DNA of 64,000 bases from Streptomyces sp. SJL17-4 (GCF_036826855.1 NZ_CP104578.1:6940501-7004500), one strand, 5' to 3'; counted from the first letter of the stretch, positions 35,341 through 47,524 are shown. Notes: generated by a model from the sequence alone, not told the origin. Numbers and translations: made by a program.

Positions 35341-35631
35341 GTGACCAGCACCCCCACCGCCGCCCAGCTCGCCTGCTACGCCGGCCTCGCCCCGACCATG
35401 AGGTCGTCAGGGGCCTCCATCCACGGCGCACACGCACCCCGAGGCTGCAACCGGCACCTCGAACGGGCGATGTTCCTTGACGTCTTCGCCTGTACGAATA
35501 CCAGATCCGGCCTCCCGCGCCTCCTACGACAAGCAACGCGCCCGCGTGAAACCCACACCCAGGCCCTCCTCTGCCTCGCCCGCCAACGCATCAGCGGCTT
35601 GTTCGCCATGCTCCGAGCATCACCGGGTTGA
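35341..35631 (+). pseudogene. IS110-family transposase remnant (C-terminal part)
   Basis: The frame encodes AAQLACYAGLAPTMRSSGAS, then APRGCNRHLERAMFL and later THTQALLCLARQRISGLFAM. These are hallmarks of the C-terminal Transposase_20 domain of IS110/IS116/IS902 enzymes. The N-terminal DEDD catalytic half is absent. Between RSG and THTQ the expected ASRASYDKQRARVK is found in another frame, so two compensating small indels have occurred. No element ends could be placed. Inactive relic. Confidence 0.85.
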
Positions 35632-35661
35632 GCGGGGGAGGACGCACTAACTCCGGCTCCC

Positions 35662-36237
35662 TCAGAGTTTGCCTTCCATGAGAACTGTGCGATGCCCCCC
35701 AAGCGCGCGGGAGAGACCTTCGAGGAACCCGGGGCTGAAGTCGGGCCAGTCCCAGAACTCGAAACCGAGATACCCGAAGGCGAAGTAGTCATCCGACCAG
35801 GTCCACGCAGTCAGGTCACCGGGGCGTCGACAACGCAGGCAGGCGACTGCCGCGCTGCCTGTGTCGCTCCAGGCGCTGATGGCCTCACCGAAGGGTTCCC
35901 ACGCACCCTCGATCTCCTCCAGCCGGTCGGTGTAGAAATCCGCCCGCCCGGCACAATGGGGGCACACCGCGAACATGGGTTCGCCCTGACCGCAGTTGAA
36001 TACGGTGCGGCTGGTCTCGATCCTGAGTCCGTCGCTGGGCTCCCAGTCCTCCTGACCGACCGCCTTGGCCCAGGAGGATCCGGGCGGATGCCCCGACGGC
36101 GCCCCGAGAACACAGTCGGTGAGCTCGGCCCGAACTATCCCCTCCCTGACCAGCCAGCCGAGTCCGCTGTCTGCCAGGGCGTGGGCGTCCGCTTGCGTGG
36201 CGTCGAGGTCGACGACGGTCTGAAAATAGTTCCCCAT
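35662..36237 (-). CDS. Hypothetical protein with zinc-ribbon-like Cys pairs
   Basis: 191 residues, opening MGNYFQTVVDLDATQADAHA. Two CxxC pairs (CPHC near residue 90 and CLRC near 134) may form a zinc site, and the C-terminal half is rich in Trp, Phe and Asp (FWDWPDFSPGFLEGLSRALG). Codon use and composition look coding. I recognise no family function. It is encoded alone in the mosaic segment, next to the transposase relic. Confidence 0.7.
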   Translation of the reverse strand: MGNYFQTVVDLDATQADAHALADSGLGWLVREGIVRAELTDCVLGAPSGHPPGSSWAKAVGQEDWEPSDGLRIETSRTVFNCGQGEPMFAVCPHCAGRADFYTDRLEEIEGAWEPFGEAISAWSDTGSAAVACLRCRRPGDLTAWTWSDDYFAFGYLGFEFWDWPDFSPGFLEGLSRALGGHRTVLMEGKL

Positions 36238-36442
36238 GAGGCAACACTAGAAGCAGCCACCGACAGCACGTCACTGGACCCATTCATTGGATCCGGCAGA
36301 ACAAGGTGCCCTTCTACCAGCAGATGAAGCCGCTTCTCGACGCCTGCGCCGCCCAGGTCCCCCGAGCCGTCAACGCTGCCCGCTCAAGTCGCCAATCCGC
36401 ACGCTCACTCGCCAGCTGAAGCGCTCCGTCGCACTTACCCGC
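36238..36442 (+). other. Intergenic stretch with a possible gene remnant
   Basis: In one forward frame 36285-36418 reads HWIRQNKVPFYQQMKPLLDA and continues to a stop at 36416-36418. It has protein-like composition but no start codon or identifiable family. It ends 30 bases before repeat copy C. It may be the tail of a lost gene. Confidence 0.4.
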
Positions 36443-36489
36443 TGTGACTGAGCGCTGTAGTTGGCCCGTCTGGTCAACTACAGCGCTCA
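36443..36489. repeat. Palindromic repeat copy C (most perfect hairpin)
   Basis: TGTGACTGAGCGCT begins the element. TGAGCGCTGTAGTTGGCC (36449-36466) pairs with 36472-36489 around a CGTCT loop, 18 pairs with one G-T. Compared with copy B the two arms have changed together, so base pairing is conserved. Confidence 0.85.
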
Positions 36490-36520
36490 GCAACTTGGCG
36501 TACGCGGACTGGGTCAGCGC

Positions 36521-36757
36521 TCAGCCAAGGCCGGGCAGCCCACCAGGCAGAGCGCCGGTAACCGCGTCGGTCGGCAGGCCACCCTTGGCCGCGTCTCCAG
36601 CGACCGGCAGGCCCCCGAGGAGATCAGCACCGGGCAGCCCGCCGCCGACCGGCGGTGTGTCAGCCCCGATTCCCGGGGCAGCGTTGGCGATCCCGGCGAA
36701 GGCCAGGATGGGAGCGGCGAGGGCAAGAACGGCGACTGCGCGCCTAGAGGTCTTCAT
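36521..36757 (-). CDS. Small secreted Gly/Pro-rich protein
   Basis: 78 residues. A Sec signal peptide (RRAVAVLALAAPILAFAGIANAAP) leaves a mature peptide of about 50 residues rich in Gly, Pro, Leu and Asp (GGLPGADLLGGLPVAGD). There is no Cys and no chaplin motif. Short secreted proteins of this kind are frequent and uncharacterised in Streptomyces. The ATG at 36757 begins the signal peptide; the ribosome site is weak. Confidence 0.65.
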   Translation of the reverse strand: MKTSRRAVAVLALAAPILAFAGIANAAPGIGADTPPVGGGLPGADLLGGLPVAGDAAKGGLPTDAVTGALPGGLPGLG

Positions 36758-36917
36758 GCCAGGTGAACGATCTTCGTCTGATGGGGGCACGGTCCCGGCC
36801 GCCGCGGAAGAGGTGAAAAGGCCAGCCACCAGCACATACGACCGCCACGAGTCCTGGTCAAGGTTCCGTGAAACCCATAACGCAACGTGCTTCGACCCTG
36901 CCCGGCGGGCCATCCAT

Positions 36918-36958
36918 AGCGCTCACCTCGGGCCGACTAGAACGCTCGGGGGCCAACC
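36918..36958. repeat. Degenerate palindromic repeat copy E
   Basis: AGCGCTCA (36918-36925), GGGCCGACT (36930-36938), ACGCTCG and GGGCCAACC (36950-36958) repeat the 20-bp periodic pattern seen at 34845-34890. It marks the right border of the mosaic segment, 45 bases before the argC promoter. Confidence 0.65.
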
Positions 36959-37002
36959 ATCCCACTCGGTCACAAGGTGACGGCCGCCCGCCCGGAGTGT
37001 CG

Positions 37003-37031
37003 TTGCATAAAAGTGCGGAGCCACGTATAGT
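37003..37031 (+). promoter_or_regulatory. argC operon promoter with ARG-box half-site
   Basis: -35 TTGCAT (37003-37008), 17-bp spacer, -10 TATAGT (37026-37031). TTGCATAAAAGTGC is an ARG-box-like sequence covering the -35 region. The -35 hexamer is the same as in the argG promoter. A strong AGGAGG (37045-37050) precedes the argC ATG. Confidence 0.75.
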
Positions 37032-37045
37032 CATGCCATCCATGA

Positions 37046-38174
<1,129 letters not shown>

Positions 38175-38178
<4 letters not shown>

Positions 38179-39353
38179 GCGTCACCGCAGCGAAGGGATT
38201 CACGGCAGCGGGCATCGCCGCCGGGATCAAGCAGAACGGCAACCCGGATCTGGCCCTCGTGGTCAACACCGGGCCCCGCCGCGCCGCCGCGGGAGTCTTC
38301 ACCTCCAACCGCGTCAAGGCTGCCCCCGTCGTCTGGTCGCAGCAGGTCCTCGCCGACGGCGAACTGACCGCCGTCGTCCTCAACTCCGGCGGTGCCAACG
38401 CCTGCACCGGCCCCCAGGGCTTCCAGGACACCCACGCCACCGCCGAGAAGGTCGCCGAGGTCCTCAGCGCCAAGGGCACGGACGTCGGCGCCGGCGAGGT
38501 CGCCGTCGCCTCCACCGGCCTCATCGGTCTGCTGCTCCCCATGGACAAGCTCCTCCCCGGTGTCGAGAAGGCCGCAGCCGAGCTGTCCGAGCACGGCGGC
38601 GAGAAGGCCGCCATCGCCATCAAGACCACCGACACCGTCCACAAGACCGCCGTGGTCACGAAGGACGGGCCCGGCGGCAGCTGGACGGTCGGCGGCATGG
38701 CCAAGGGCGCGGGCATGCTCGCCCCCGGTCTGGCCACCATGCTCGTCGTCCTCACCACCGACGCCGACGTCGACAGCGCGGGCCTGGACAGCGCCCTCCG
38801 GGGCGCCACCCGCGTCACCTTCGACCGGGTCGACTCCGATGGCTGCATGTCCACCAACGACACCGTCCTCCTCCTCGCCTCCGGCTCCTCCGGCGTCACC
38901 CCGGAGCAGGACGCGTTCACCGGGGCCGTACGGGAGGTCTGCGACGACCTCGCCCGTCAGCTCATCGGCGACGCCGAGGGCGCCAGCAAGGACATCCGTA
39001 TCGAGGTGATCAACGCCGCCACCGAGGACGACGCCGTCGAGGTGGGCCGGTCCATCGCCCGTAACAACCTCCTCAAGTGCGCCATCCACGGCGAGGACCC
39101 CAACTGGGGCCGGGTGCTCTCCGCCATCGGCACGACGGCGGCGGCCTTCGAGCCCGACGAGCTCAACGTCGCCATCAACGGCGTCTGGGTCTGCAAGAAC
39201 GGCTCCGTCGGAGAGGACCGCGACCTCGTCGACATGCGCTACCGGGAGGTCACCATCACCGCCGACCTCGCCGCCGGCACCGAGTCCGCCGTCATCTGGG
39301 CGAACGACCTCACCGCCGACTACGTCCACGAGAACAGCGCGTACTCCTCATGA
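38175..39353 (+). CDS. argJ: Bifunctional ornithine acetyltransferase / N-acetylglutamate synthase
   Basis: 392 residues. It transfers acetyl from N-acetylornithine to glutamate, recycling the acetyl group. Conserved segments: [10 protein letters not shown] (oxyanion region), the autocleavage site in [14 protein letters not shown] (cut before Thr of ATML gives the alpha and beta chains), [21 protein letters not shown], and the C-terminal [12 protein letters not shown]. The GTG start has GGAG 10 bases upstream. The stop overlaps argB. Confidence 0.96.
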
Positions 39354-40273
39354 GCGACCCCAGGAACCCGGTGGAGAGCACGACCCGGAAGCACACCGCG
39401 CTCCCCAAGGCCCAGATCCTCATCGAGGCCCTGCCCTGGCTCACGCGGCACAACGGCAAGACGGTCGTCATCAAGTTCGGCGGCAACGCCATGATCGACG
39501 AGGACCTGAAGGCCGCCTTCGCCCAGGACGTCGTCTTCCTGCGCCAGGCCGGTCTCAAGCCGGTCGTCGTGCACGGCGGCGGCCCCCAGATCAGCGCCGC
39601 CCTCGACCGGCACGGCATCGTCAGCGAGTTCAAGGCGGGACTGCGGGTCACCACCGAGGACGCCATGGACGTCGTACGGATGGTCCTCGCCGGCCAGGTC
39701 CAGCGCGAGCTCGTCGGGCTGCTCAACCAGCACGGCCCGCTCGCCGTCGGTCTCACCGGCGAGGACGCCCACACCATCACCGCGACCAAGCACCAGCCGG
39801 TCATCGCCGGCGAGCAGGTCGACATCGGCCGGGTCGGTGAGATCACCGCCATCGACACCGGCGCCATCCAGGCGCTCCTGGAGGACGGCCGGATCCCGGT
39901 CATCTCCTCCATCGCCCGCTCCCAGGACGACGGACATGTCTACAACGTCAATGCTGATACGGCGGCTGCGGCTCTCGCTGCGGCGCTGGGCGCCGAGACG
40001 CTGATGGTCCTCACCGACGTCGAGGGCCTCTACGAGGACTGGCCGCACAGCGACGAGGTCATCAGCCGGCTCACCGCGAGCCAGCTGGAGAAGCTGCTGC
40101 CCGACCTCTCCAGCGGCATGGTCCCCAAGATGGAGGGCTGCCTGCACGCCGTACGCAACGGGGTCACCACGGCCCGCGTGATCGACGGCCGGGTCCAGCA
40201 CTCGATCCTGCTGGAGATCTTCACCGACGAGGGCATCGGCACGATGGTCGTGCCGGACGGACAGGGGGACTGA
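39350..40273 (+). CDS. argB: Acetylglutamate kinase
   Basis: 307 residues. It phosphorylates N-acetylglutamate. The amino-acid-kinase motifs [12 protein letters not shown] and [12 protein letters not shown] bind ATP phosphates; [15 protein letters not shown] and [13 protein letters not shown] are also typical. An N-terminal helix ([20 protein letters not shown]) is the extension found in hexameric arginine-inhibited kinases, so feedback inhibition by arginine is likely. The ATG overlaps the argJ stop (ATGA). Confidence 0.96.
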   Translation: MSDPRNPVESTTRKHTALPKAQILIEALPWLTRHNGKTVVIKFGGNAMIDEDLKAAFAQDVVFLRQAGLKPVVVHGGGPQISAALDRHGIVSEFKAGLRVTTEDAMDVVRMVLAGQVQRELVGLLNQHGPLAVGLTGEDAHTITATKHQPVIAGEQVDIGRVGEITAIDTGAIQALLEDGRIPVISSIARSQDDGHVYNVNADTAAAALAAALGAETLMVLTDVEGLYEDWPHSDEVISRLTASQLEKLLPDLSSGMVPKMEGCLHAVRNGVTTARVIDGRVQHSILLEIFTDEGIGTMVVPDGQGD

Positions 40274-41472
40274 TGAGCGGCAACGAGGAACTCACCCAGC
40301 GGTGGCAGGGCTCGCTGATGAACAACTACGGCACCCCCCGGCTGCCCCTGGTCCGCGGTGAGGGCGCCAAGGTCTGGGACGCCGACGGCAACGCGTACCT
40401 GGACTTCGTCGGCGGCATCGCGGTGAACGCCCTCGGTCACGGCCACCCGGCGATCGTCGAGGCCGTCACCCGGCAGATCCAGACCCTCGGCCACGTCTCC
40501 AACCTCTTCGTCGCCGAGCCGCCCGTCGCGCTCGCCGAGCGGCTCCTCGCCCTCTTCGGCCGGCCCGGCAAGGTCTTCTTCTGCAACTCCGGCGCCGAGG
40601 CCGTCGAAGGCGCCTTCAAGCTCGGCAGGCTCACCGGCCGTTCCCACATGGTCGCCACCCAGGGTGGTTTCCACGGCCGGACCATGGGCTCACTCGCGCT
40701 CACCGGCCAGCCCGCCAAGCAGACCCCGTTCCTGCCGCTGCCCGGCGACGTGACACATGTGCCGTACGGGGACGTGGAGGCGCTCCGCGCCGCGGTCACC
40801 GAGGACACCGCCCTGGTGATCATCGAGCCCATCCAGGGCGAGAACGGCGTCGTCGTGCCGCCCGCCGGGTATCTCAAGGCGGCCCGGGAGATCACCCGCG
40901 CCACCGGCACCCTCCTCGTCCTCGACGAGGTGCAGACCGGCATCGGCCGCTGCGGTCACTGGTTCGAGTACCAGGCGCACGAGGGCGTCGAGCCCGATGT
41001 CGTGACCCTCGCCAAGGGCCTCGGCGGCGGCCTCCCGATCGGTGCGACCGTCGCCTTCGGCCCGGCGGCGGAGCTCTTCGGGCCCGGTCATCACGGCACC
41101 ACCTTCGGCGGCAACCCGGTCGCCTGCGCCGCCGGAATCGCGGTTCTCGACACCCTCGGCGCCGACGCCGCCCTCGACCATGTGAAGGCGGTGGGGGAGC
41201 GGCTGAGGCAGGGAATCGAGGCCCTCGGGCACCCGCTGGTCTCCCACGTCCGTGGTGCGGGCCTCCTGCTGGGTATCGTGCTCACGGAGTCCCTCGCACC
41301 TCAGGTGCAGCAGGCGGCTCAGGACGCCGGCCTCCTGGTGAACGCGCCCGCCCCCGATGTCGTACGGATCATGCCTCCGCTGGTCCTCACCGACGCCGAG
41401 GCGGACGCCTTCCTCCAGGTCCTGCCCGGAGTCCTCGACGTGGCGAACGGGCAAGGACGAACCGGAGAATGA
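40273..41472 (+). CDS. argD: Acetylornithine aminotransferase
   Basis: 399 residues. A class III PLP aminotransferase that makes N-acetylornithine. Conserved features: [31 protein letters not shown] with the PLP-binding Asp, and the Schiff-base Lys in [13 protein letters not shown] (about 253). [16 protein letters not shown] follows. The ATG shares one base with the argB stop. It may also serve as succinyl-diaminopimelate aminotransferase, as known for related enzymes. Confidence 0.96.
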   Translation: MSGNEELTQRWQGSLMNNYGTPRLPLVRGEGAKVWDADGNAYLDFVGGIAVNALGHGHPAIVEAVTRQIQTLGHVSNLFVAEPPVALAERLLALFGRPGKVFFCNSGAEAVEGAFKLGRLTGRSHMVATQGGFHGRTMGSLALTGQPAKQTPFLPLPGDVTHVPYGDVEALRAAVTEDTALVIIEPIQGENGVVVPPAGYLKAAREITRATGTLLVLDEVQTGIGRCGHWFEYQAHEGVEPDVVTLAKGLGGGLPIGATVAFGPAAELFGPGHHGTTFGGNPVACAAGIAVLDTLGADAALDHVKAVGERLRQGIEALGHPLVSHVRGAGLLLGIVLTESLAPQVQQAAQDAGLLVNAPAPDVVRIMPPLVLTDAEADAFLQVLPGVLDVANGQGRTGE

Positions 41473-41479
41473 GACGACG

Positions 41480-42010
41480 ATGACCGACGCGCAGGAGAAC
41501 GAGCACGGAGGGCCGTCGGTTCCGCAGACCCGCACCGCTCGCCATCGCAGGATCGTCGACATCCTCAACCGGCAGCCGGTGCGCTCGCAGAGCCAGCTCG
41601 CCAAGCTCCTCGCGGACGACGGGCTGAGCGTCACCCAGGCGACGCTCTCCCGGGACCTCGACGAGCTGGGCGCGGTGAAGATCCGCAACACCGGCGGCGA
41701 GCTGATCTACGCGGTGCCCAGCGAGGGCGGTTTCCGCACCCCGCAGGCCCCGCTCGGCGAGTCCGCGAAGGAGGAGCGCATGCGGCGCCTCTCCGGCGAA
41801 CTGCTGATCTCCGCCGAGGCCTCCGCCAATCTGGTGGTCCTGCGGACCCCGCCGGGCGCCGCCCAGTTCCTCGCGTCGGCCATCGACCAGGCCGAACTCC
41901 ACGCGATCCTCGGCACGATCGCGGGCGACGACACCCTGCTGCTCATCAGCCGCGACCCGGCGGGCGGCCAGGCGCTCGCGGACCACTTGCTGATGCTGGC
42001 GCAGAAGTAG
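41480..42010 (+). CDS. argR: Arginine repressor
   Basis: 176 residues. An N-terminal winged helix ([20 protein letters not shown], recognition helix [17 protein letters not shown]) is followed by a C-terminal oligomerisation and arginine-binding domain with [12 protein letters not shown], whose Asp residues contact arginine. It should form an arginine-dependent hexamer acting at the TGCAT-type boxes before argC, argG and argH. The ATG is 7 bases after the argD stop. It is the last gene of the operon, giving autorepression through the argC promoter. Confidence 0.95.
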   Translation: MTDAQENEHGGPSVPQTRTARHRRIVDILNRQPVRSQSQLAKLLADDGLSVTQATLSRDLDELGAVKIRNTGGELIYAVPSEGGFRTPQAPLGESAKEERMRRLSGELLISAEASANLVVLRTPPGAAQFLASAIDQAELHAILGTIAGDDTLLLISRDPAGGQALADHLLMLAQK

Positions 42011-42015
42011 GCCGG

Positions 42016-42708
42016 TCAGTAGCGCGTGATCGCCGTCGGACCGCTCCGCGTGCCGACGGCGATGTGCGGCCGGCGCGCGGGATCGGCCCAGGCGAGCACC
42101 GCGCGCATCGCGTCCGCCGGGACGGAGACACAACCGGCGGTCGCCCCGCGCCCGTTGACGTGCAGGAAGATCCCGGCCCCGCGCCCGCGTACCGGCCGGT
42201 CGTAGTTGAAGCCGATGACGAGCCCGTACGCGTACTGCTGGCGGTACGTGACCATGTGCTCGGCCCGGGTCGCCCGGCAGTCCCGGGGCAGCCCCTCGAC
42301 CCAGCGGTTGTACGAGCGGGAGTCGTTGTCCTGGCACCACCAGGACCGTCGGGTCACGCGCGTGTAGCGGTACGAGGTCCCCGCGGGCGCGGGCTCGATC
42401 CCGAAGGCGTACGGCAGCCGGTGGAGCCCGGTGGGCGTGGTCTTCGTGCCCTGCTTCCGCCGCCCGCCCTCGGCGAGCCCCTTCGCCCCGAACCGGGCGG
42501 GCGCCGACCCCGCCTTCACCCACCGCCCGCCGCGCCGGTCCCACCAGGTCAGGGTGCCCGTGGTGGAACCGGTCCCGGCGGCCTCGGCGGTGATCAGCTG
42601 GGAGCCGCCACCGGTGTCCGCCATACGCGCGGGCAACGGGGCGGGCGTGGGCGCGGCGACGCCGAGGGAGAGCAGGGCGGCGGCGCCGAGAGCGAGAAGG
42701 GTGCGCAT
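42016..42708 (-). CDS. Secreted L,D-transpeptidase (YkuD type)
   Basis: 230 residues. A signal peptide (LLALGAAALLSLGVAAP) precedes a catalytic YkuD-like domain. The active-site signature is HVNGRGATAGCVSVP, with the nucleophilic Cys near residue 191 and the His before it. It would form 3-3 peptide cross-links or attach proteins in peptidoglycan. It is convergent with argR, with only 5 bases between stops and no separate terminator visible. Confidence 0.88.
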   Translation of the reverse strand: MRTLLALGAAALLSLGVAAPTPAPLPARMADTGGGSQLITAEAAGTGSTTGTLTWWDRRGGRWVKAGSAPARFGAKGLAEGGRRKQGTKTTPTGLHRLPYAFGIEPAPAGTSYRYTRVTRRSWWCQDNDSRSYNRWVEGLPRDCRATRAEHMVTYRQQYAYGLVIGFNYDRPVRGRGAGIFLHVNGRGATAGCVSVPADAMRAVLAWADPARRPHIAVGTRSGPTAITRY

Positions 42709-42756
42709 GGGCGCGAGCCTAGGCCCGTGGTCCGTGCCCCCGCGCGCGTCACGGGG

Positions 42757-43356
42757 CTAACCGGCGGGCTGCGGCGGCAGCGGGAGCGGCAGTGCGGGGA
42801 GCCCGTCGAGGCTGGTCGCGATGTGCTCCTTGCGCTCGCAGTACGCGTTGAACTCCTCGTCGGTCTTCCGGTTGAAGTACTCGGCGTGCATCCCCCGGTC
42901 CTCCTGGTACTCCATCAGCGGGACGGCGAACCCGCAGGCGTCGCTGACCCGTCGCGCGTGCACGACGACGATCGCCCGCGCGCTGCCCTGCCCTTCGACG
43001 GCCTCGGCGGGGAACCGGGCGAACAGCTCCGCCCAGCGCGGGTCGTCCCGGAACACGGCCTCGCCGGTCCCGTGCACCCGCACCACGGTCGGCGGCCCGG
43101 AGAACGCCGTCCACATGAGGGTGATCCGCCCGTTGCCGGGCTCCCTCAGGTGCGCGACGGTCTCGGCGCTGCTGCCGCCGAAGTCCACGTAGGCGAGGGT
43201 CAGTTCGTCGAGCACGACGAGGGTGCCCCGGCGGCCCTTGGGGGAGAGGTTGACATGGCCGTCCCCGGCGAGGGGAGCGGTCGCGGTGAAGTACACCGGC
43301 TGGGCCTCGATGAAGGCACGGAGCCGTCCGTCGATCCGGTCATATGTTTTTCCCAT
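42757..43356 (-). CDS. Pyridoxamine 5'-phosphate oxidase-family (flavin/F420 split-barrel) protein
   Basis: 199 residues. A split beta-barrel opens at FTATAPLAGDGHVNLSPKG, followed by LAYVDFGGSSAETVAHLREPGNGR and IVVVHARRVSDACGFAVP. This subfamily binds FMN, F420 or heme; the sequence does not decide between them. It reads toward the L,D-transpeptidase gene with 48 bases between and may be co-transcribed. Confidence 0.85.
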   Translation of the reverse strand: MGKTYDRIDGRLRAFIEAQPVYFTATAPLAGDGHVNLSPKGRRGTLVVLDELTLAYVDFGGSSAETVAHLREPGNGRITLMWTAFSGPPTVVRVHGTGEAVFRDDPRWAELFARFPAEAVEGQGSARAIVVVHARRVSDACGFAVPLMEYQEDRGMHAEYFNRKTDEEFNAYCERKEHIATSLDGLPALPLPLPPQPAG

Positions 43357-43422
43357 GCCCCGGATTCTCCCGAACCGGCGGCCCCGGCGTTCAGACGTCT
43401 CGCCCGGTGATCCGGACGGACC

Positions 43423-45351
43423 TCAGCGCTCCCTCGCCGCCCGGTTCCGCCGCCGTATCTCCTGCTGCCAGCCGGGGAGTTCTGCGGAGTGACGCTCGAC
43501 GAGCCGTCGGATCTCGTCCCCGTACGGGCCGCCGACCTCCTCCTCCAGCCGGCGCAGCACCCGGACGGCCCGTCCGCGCGCCACCCACCGCACCACGAAG
43601 TCGGGGTCGTCGGCCAGCCGCAGGGCGGCGAGCAGCGACCCGGCGTCGTCGTGACGGTCGATCAGGGCGAGACCGGCGGCGCGCTGGGCGGGCGGACGGC
43701 CGGGCGCCGCCAGATCGAGCACGAAGGGGAGCGGGAGCTCGGACGCGTGCCGCCCCACCACGCTCCTCGCCACATGGATCACCCGCGGCGCGGGGTCCTC
43801 CAGGAAGGGCACGGCCTCCCGCCAGTCGAATCCGTGCCGGGACCACAGCAGGTCCAGCGCCGCGGCCCGTACGGCTCCGTGTTCCGCCGTCAGCAACGGG
43901 CGCAGGGTCTCGGGACTCCGGCGCACGGCCCTGAGGACGGTGTTCCGCACGGTCGGGTCCGGGTCGTCGGCGAAGGCGACCGGCCCGTCGCCGGGCAGGG
44001 CGCCCAGCATCCGCAGCGCGGCGAGCGCCCGGGCACGTACCGGGCCCCGGGCGTGCCGGGTCAGGTCGCGGAAGAGCGGTACGTCCCCGGGGTCCCGCCG
44101 CTCGGCAAGGCCCGTGACCGCCGCCGGGGTGACGGCCGCCGGGTCGGCGCACAGGGCGTGGTACACGGTGGAGGGATCGGCTCCCACCGCCCCCAGCTCC
44201 CGGCGTGCCACGGCGCGCACCCGGGCGTGCGAGTCCGTCAGATGCCGGACGAGGTCGTCGCTCCGCCCTGCGGACCGCAACCGTTCCACGGCCGCCGCCC
44301 GGACGACGGCGTCACGCGCGGTCGACAGCGCGTCGAGGTAGGGGATCGGGTCGTGCTCGGTCAGCAGGGTGTCGAGGGCGTGCCGACGAGCCACCCGCTC
44401 GTGGTGGGAGACGGCGAGCCGCGCCAGGTCCTCGGGCCCGAGCAGGCCGGCGTCGAGGGCGGTGGCCAGGGCCGTGCGCCCGAGCGCGGGGTCCCGACGG
44501 CCGTCCATGAAGGCGTGGAACCGGGCGAGGGCGTCCTCGCGGGTCGGGCCGTCCCCCGCCTCCAGGGCCTGCCGGGTGAGCCGTAGCGCCGCACGCACCG
44601 CGTGCCCGGCGACGCTCACGTCGGCGTCCCGCTCGGCGATCGCGTACGCCTCGGCCACATCCAGCAGTCCCGCCGACGCTCCGGCCCTCACCCCGGCGCT
44701 ACGGCACTCCCACCGGCGGCTCGCAAGCAGTTCGGCCACGGCCTCCGCCGGGGTTCCGCCGAGCCGGGAGACGACGGCCTCCCGCGCCCAGCCCCCGTAC
44801 CGGCGCAGGTCGAGGAGCAGGGCGAGCGGCGCCAGGGCCCGCACGGCTGCGTCCTCGGCCCCGGCGAGCGCCCCGCCGAGGACCGCGCGGGCGAGTTCGC
44901 GGACCGTCCCGTCCGTGTCGGCGCACCGGATGAGGACGAGCGGCAGGGCGGCGCCGGGCAGCCCCCCGTCCCCGGCGAGCCGGAGCGCGGCCGCGCGGAG
45001 CCGGGGGTCGTCGTGGCAGAGGGCCAGCGCGATCTCGGACTCGGTAGGGGGCCCGGACCAGGCGACCCGGGCCGGGCGGCCGTCCGGTCCCGCCTCATGC
45101 CAGTGCGGGGCGATGGTCCAGTCGTTCAGTTCGTGGTCGTCGAACCAGTGGAAGCCGACCCGGACGCGGCCGCTCGACCGGCGAGGGCCCGGCTGCCAGG
45201 TCGAGATGCGGGCGCTCCGGTCGAGCCTCACCCAGTCCTCGGCGCGGCCCGCTCCCGCGGCGGAGACGATGCCCTTCCCGTGCAGCAGTCGTTCTCCGGG
45301 GGAGCGGTACTGGGTGGGCAGCAGGGGCGGCAGGGGTTCGGGCGGTGTCAT
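43423..45351 (-). CDS. HEAT-repeat/PBS-lyase-like protein
   Basis: 642 residues. After an N-terminal region with Trp-rich sequence (VGFHWFDDHELNDWTIAPHW) the protein is a long array of two-helix HEAT-like repeats, each with patterns like DPRLRAAALRLAGDGG, DAVVRAAAVERLRSAG and DPDPTVRNTVLRAVRR. Such solenoids act as protein scaffolds; no enzymatic motif is seen. There is no signal peptide, so it is cytoplasmic. It is divergent from argH across a short region that holds the argH promoter. Confidence 0.75.
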   Translation of the reverse strand: MTPPEPLPPLLPTQYRSPGERLLHGKGIVSAAGAGRAEDWVRLDRSARISTWQPGPRRSSGRVRVGFHWFDDHELNDWTIAPHWHEAGPDGRPARVAWSGPPTESEIALALCHDDPRLRAAALRLAGDGGLPGAALPLVLIRCADTDGTVRELARAVLGGALAGAEDAAVRALAPLALLLDLRRYGGWAREAVVSRLGGTPAEAVAELLASRRWECRSAGVRAGASAGLLDVAEAYAIAERDADVSVAGHAVRAALRLTRQALEAGDGPTREDALARFHAFMDGRRDPALGRTALATALDAGLLGPEDLARLAVSHHERVARRHALDTLLTEHDPIPYLDALSTARDAVVRAAAVERLRSAGRSDDLVRHLTDSHARVRAVARRELGAVGADPSTVYHALCADPAAVTPAAVTGLAERRDPGDVPLFRDLTRHARGPVRARALAALRMLGALPGDGPVAFADDPDPTVRNTVLRAVRRSPETLRPLLTAEHGAVRAAALDLLWSRHGFDWREAVPFLEDPAPRVIHVARSVVGRHASELPLPFVLDLAAPGRPPAQRAAGLALIDRHDDAGSLLAALRLADDPDFVVRWVARGRAVRVLRRLEEEVGGPYGDEIRRLVERHSAELPGWQQEIRRRNRAARER

Positions 45352-45427
45352 GCGCCGGACTGTAGCGACGCCCCCTCGCCTTCCACCTGCGAATATTCCG
45401 TCCCTCGGGGGGCGGGACCGCAGCCGA

Positions 45428-45465
45428 TTGACGAATCATGCAGAGTTCTGCATACTCATGCAGAA
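45428..45465 (+). promoter_or_regulatory. argH promoter with perfect ARG-box palindrome
   Basis: -35 TTGACG (45428-45433), 17-bp spacer, -10 CATACT (45451-45456). The spacer and -10 contain ATGCAGAGTTCTGCAT, a 16-bp perfect palindrome, followed by another ATGCAGAAC half-site. This is the clearest ArgR box in the window and overlaps the promoter. Confidence 0.8.
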
Positions 45466-45467
45466 CA

Positions 45468-46976
<1,509 letters not shown>

Positions 46977-47014
46977 CCCCCACAGCCCCCACAGCCCCCG
47001 CAGCCCTCAGAACG

Positions 47015-47524
47015 TCACAGTGCCGCCGCCCACTCCGCGAGCGCGTCGAAGTCCGGCCGGAGCAGTCCGAGCCGGGGGTCGACGTGCAGCAACATGGCGG
47101 CGGCGAGGTGCTTCTGCTCCACGTACTCGTGGTCGTACGCGGTGATGTCGTCGTCCACCCAGGCGAACGGCCGCCCCGCCGCGTACTCCAGGATGTACTG
47201 CGTCTTCCAGAAGGTCCCGCGAGGGGCCTTTCCGTGCATCTGGGGCCAGTCGATGAACGGCAGTGCGGGCAGCCCGAGGTGCGGTCCTATCCAGTCGTTC
47301 GCCTCGCCCTTCCAGGTCGTCGCCCAGACCAGCTCGTACGACTCCGCCAGGGCGAGCAGCTCGCCCCCGTGCGCGGGGTTCAGCCACACCCGTAGCGGCT
47401 TCGTCTCGAACCAGCCGCCCGGCCGCATCCGGTGGGTCGTGTATCCCTCCGGGCGCCGCTCGCGCTGCGCCGCGTACGGATTCAACGGTCCGTCGACATC
47501 GATCAGCAGCAGTGGCTTCGTCAT
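47015..47524 (-). CDS. HAD-like hydrolase-domain protein
   Basis: 169 residues. LLLIDVDGPLNPYA carries the DxDG motif of the HAD superfamily, and WVDDDITAYDHEY resembles the acidic motif IV. The lid domain is very short. This group is common in Streptomyces as a hypothetical with HAD domain; the substrate is unknown. The ATG at 47524 begins MTKPLLLIDVDG. It diverges from the TetR gene, so the operator between them could act on both. Confidence 0.75.
   Translation of the reverse strand: MTKPLLLIDVDGPLNPYAAQRERRPEGYTTHRMRPGGWFETKPLRVWLNPAHGGELLALAESYELVWATTWKGEANDWIGPHLGLPALPFIDWPQMHGKAPRGTFWKTQYILEYAAGRPFAWVDDDITAYDHEYVEQKHLAAAMLLHVDPRLGLLRPDFDALAEWAAAL

Noticed and set aside
34845..36489. 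Integron attC sites for the palindromic repeats
   Set aside because: The arms lack the R and L box core (GTTRRRY) and no integrase is present, though cassette-like behaviour remains possible by another route.
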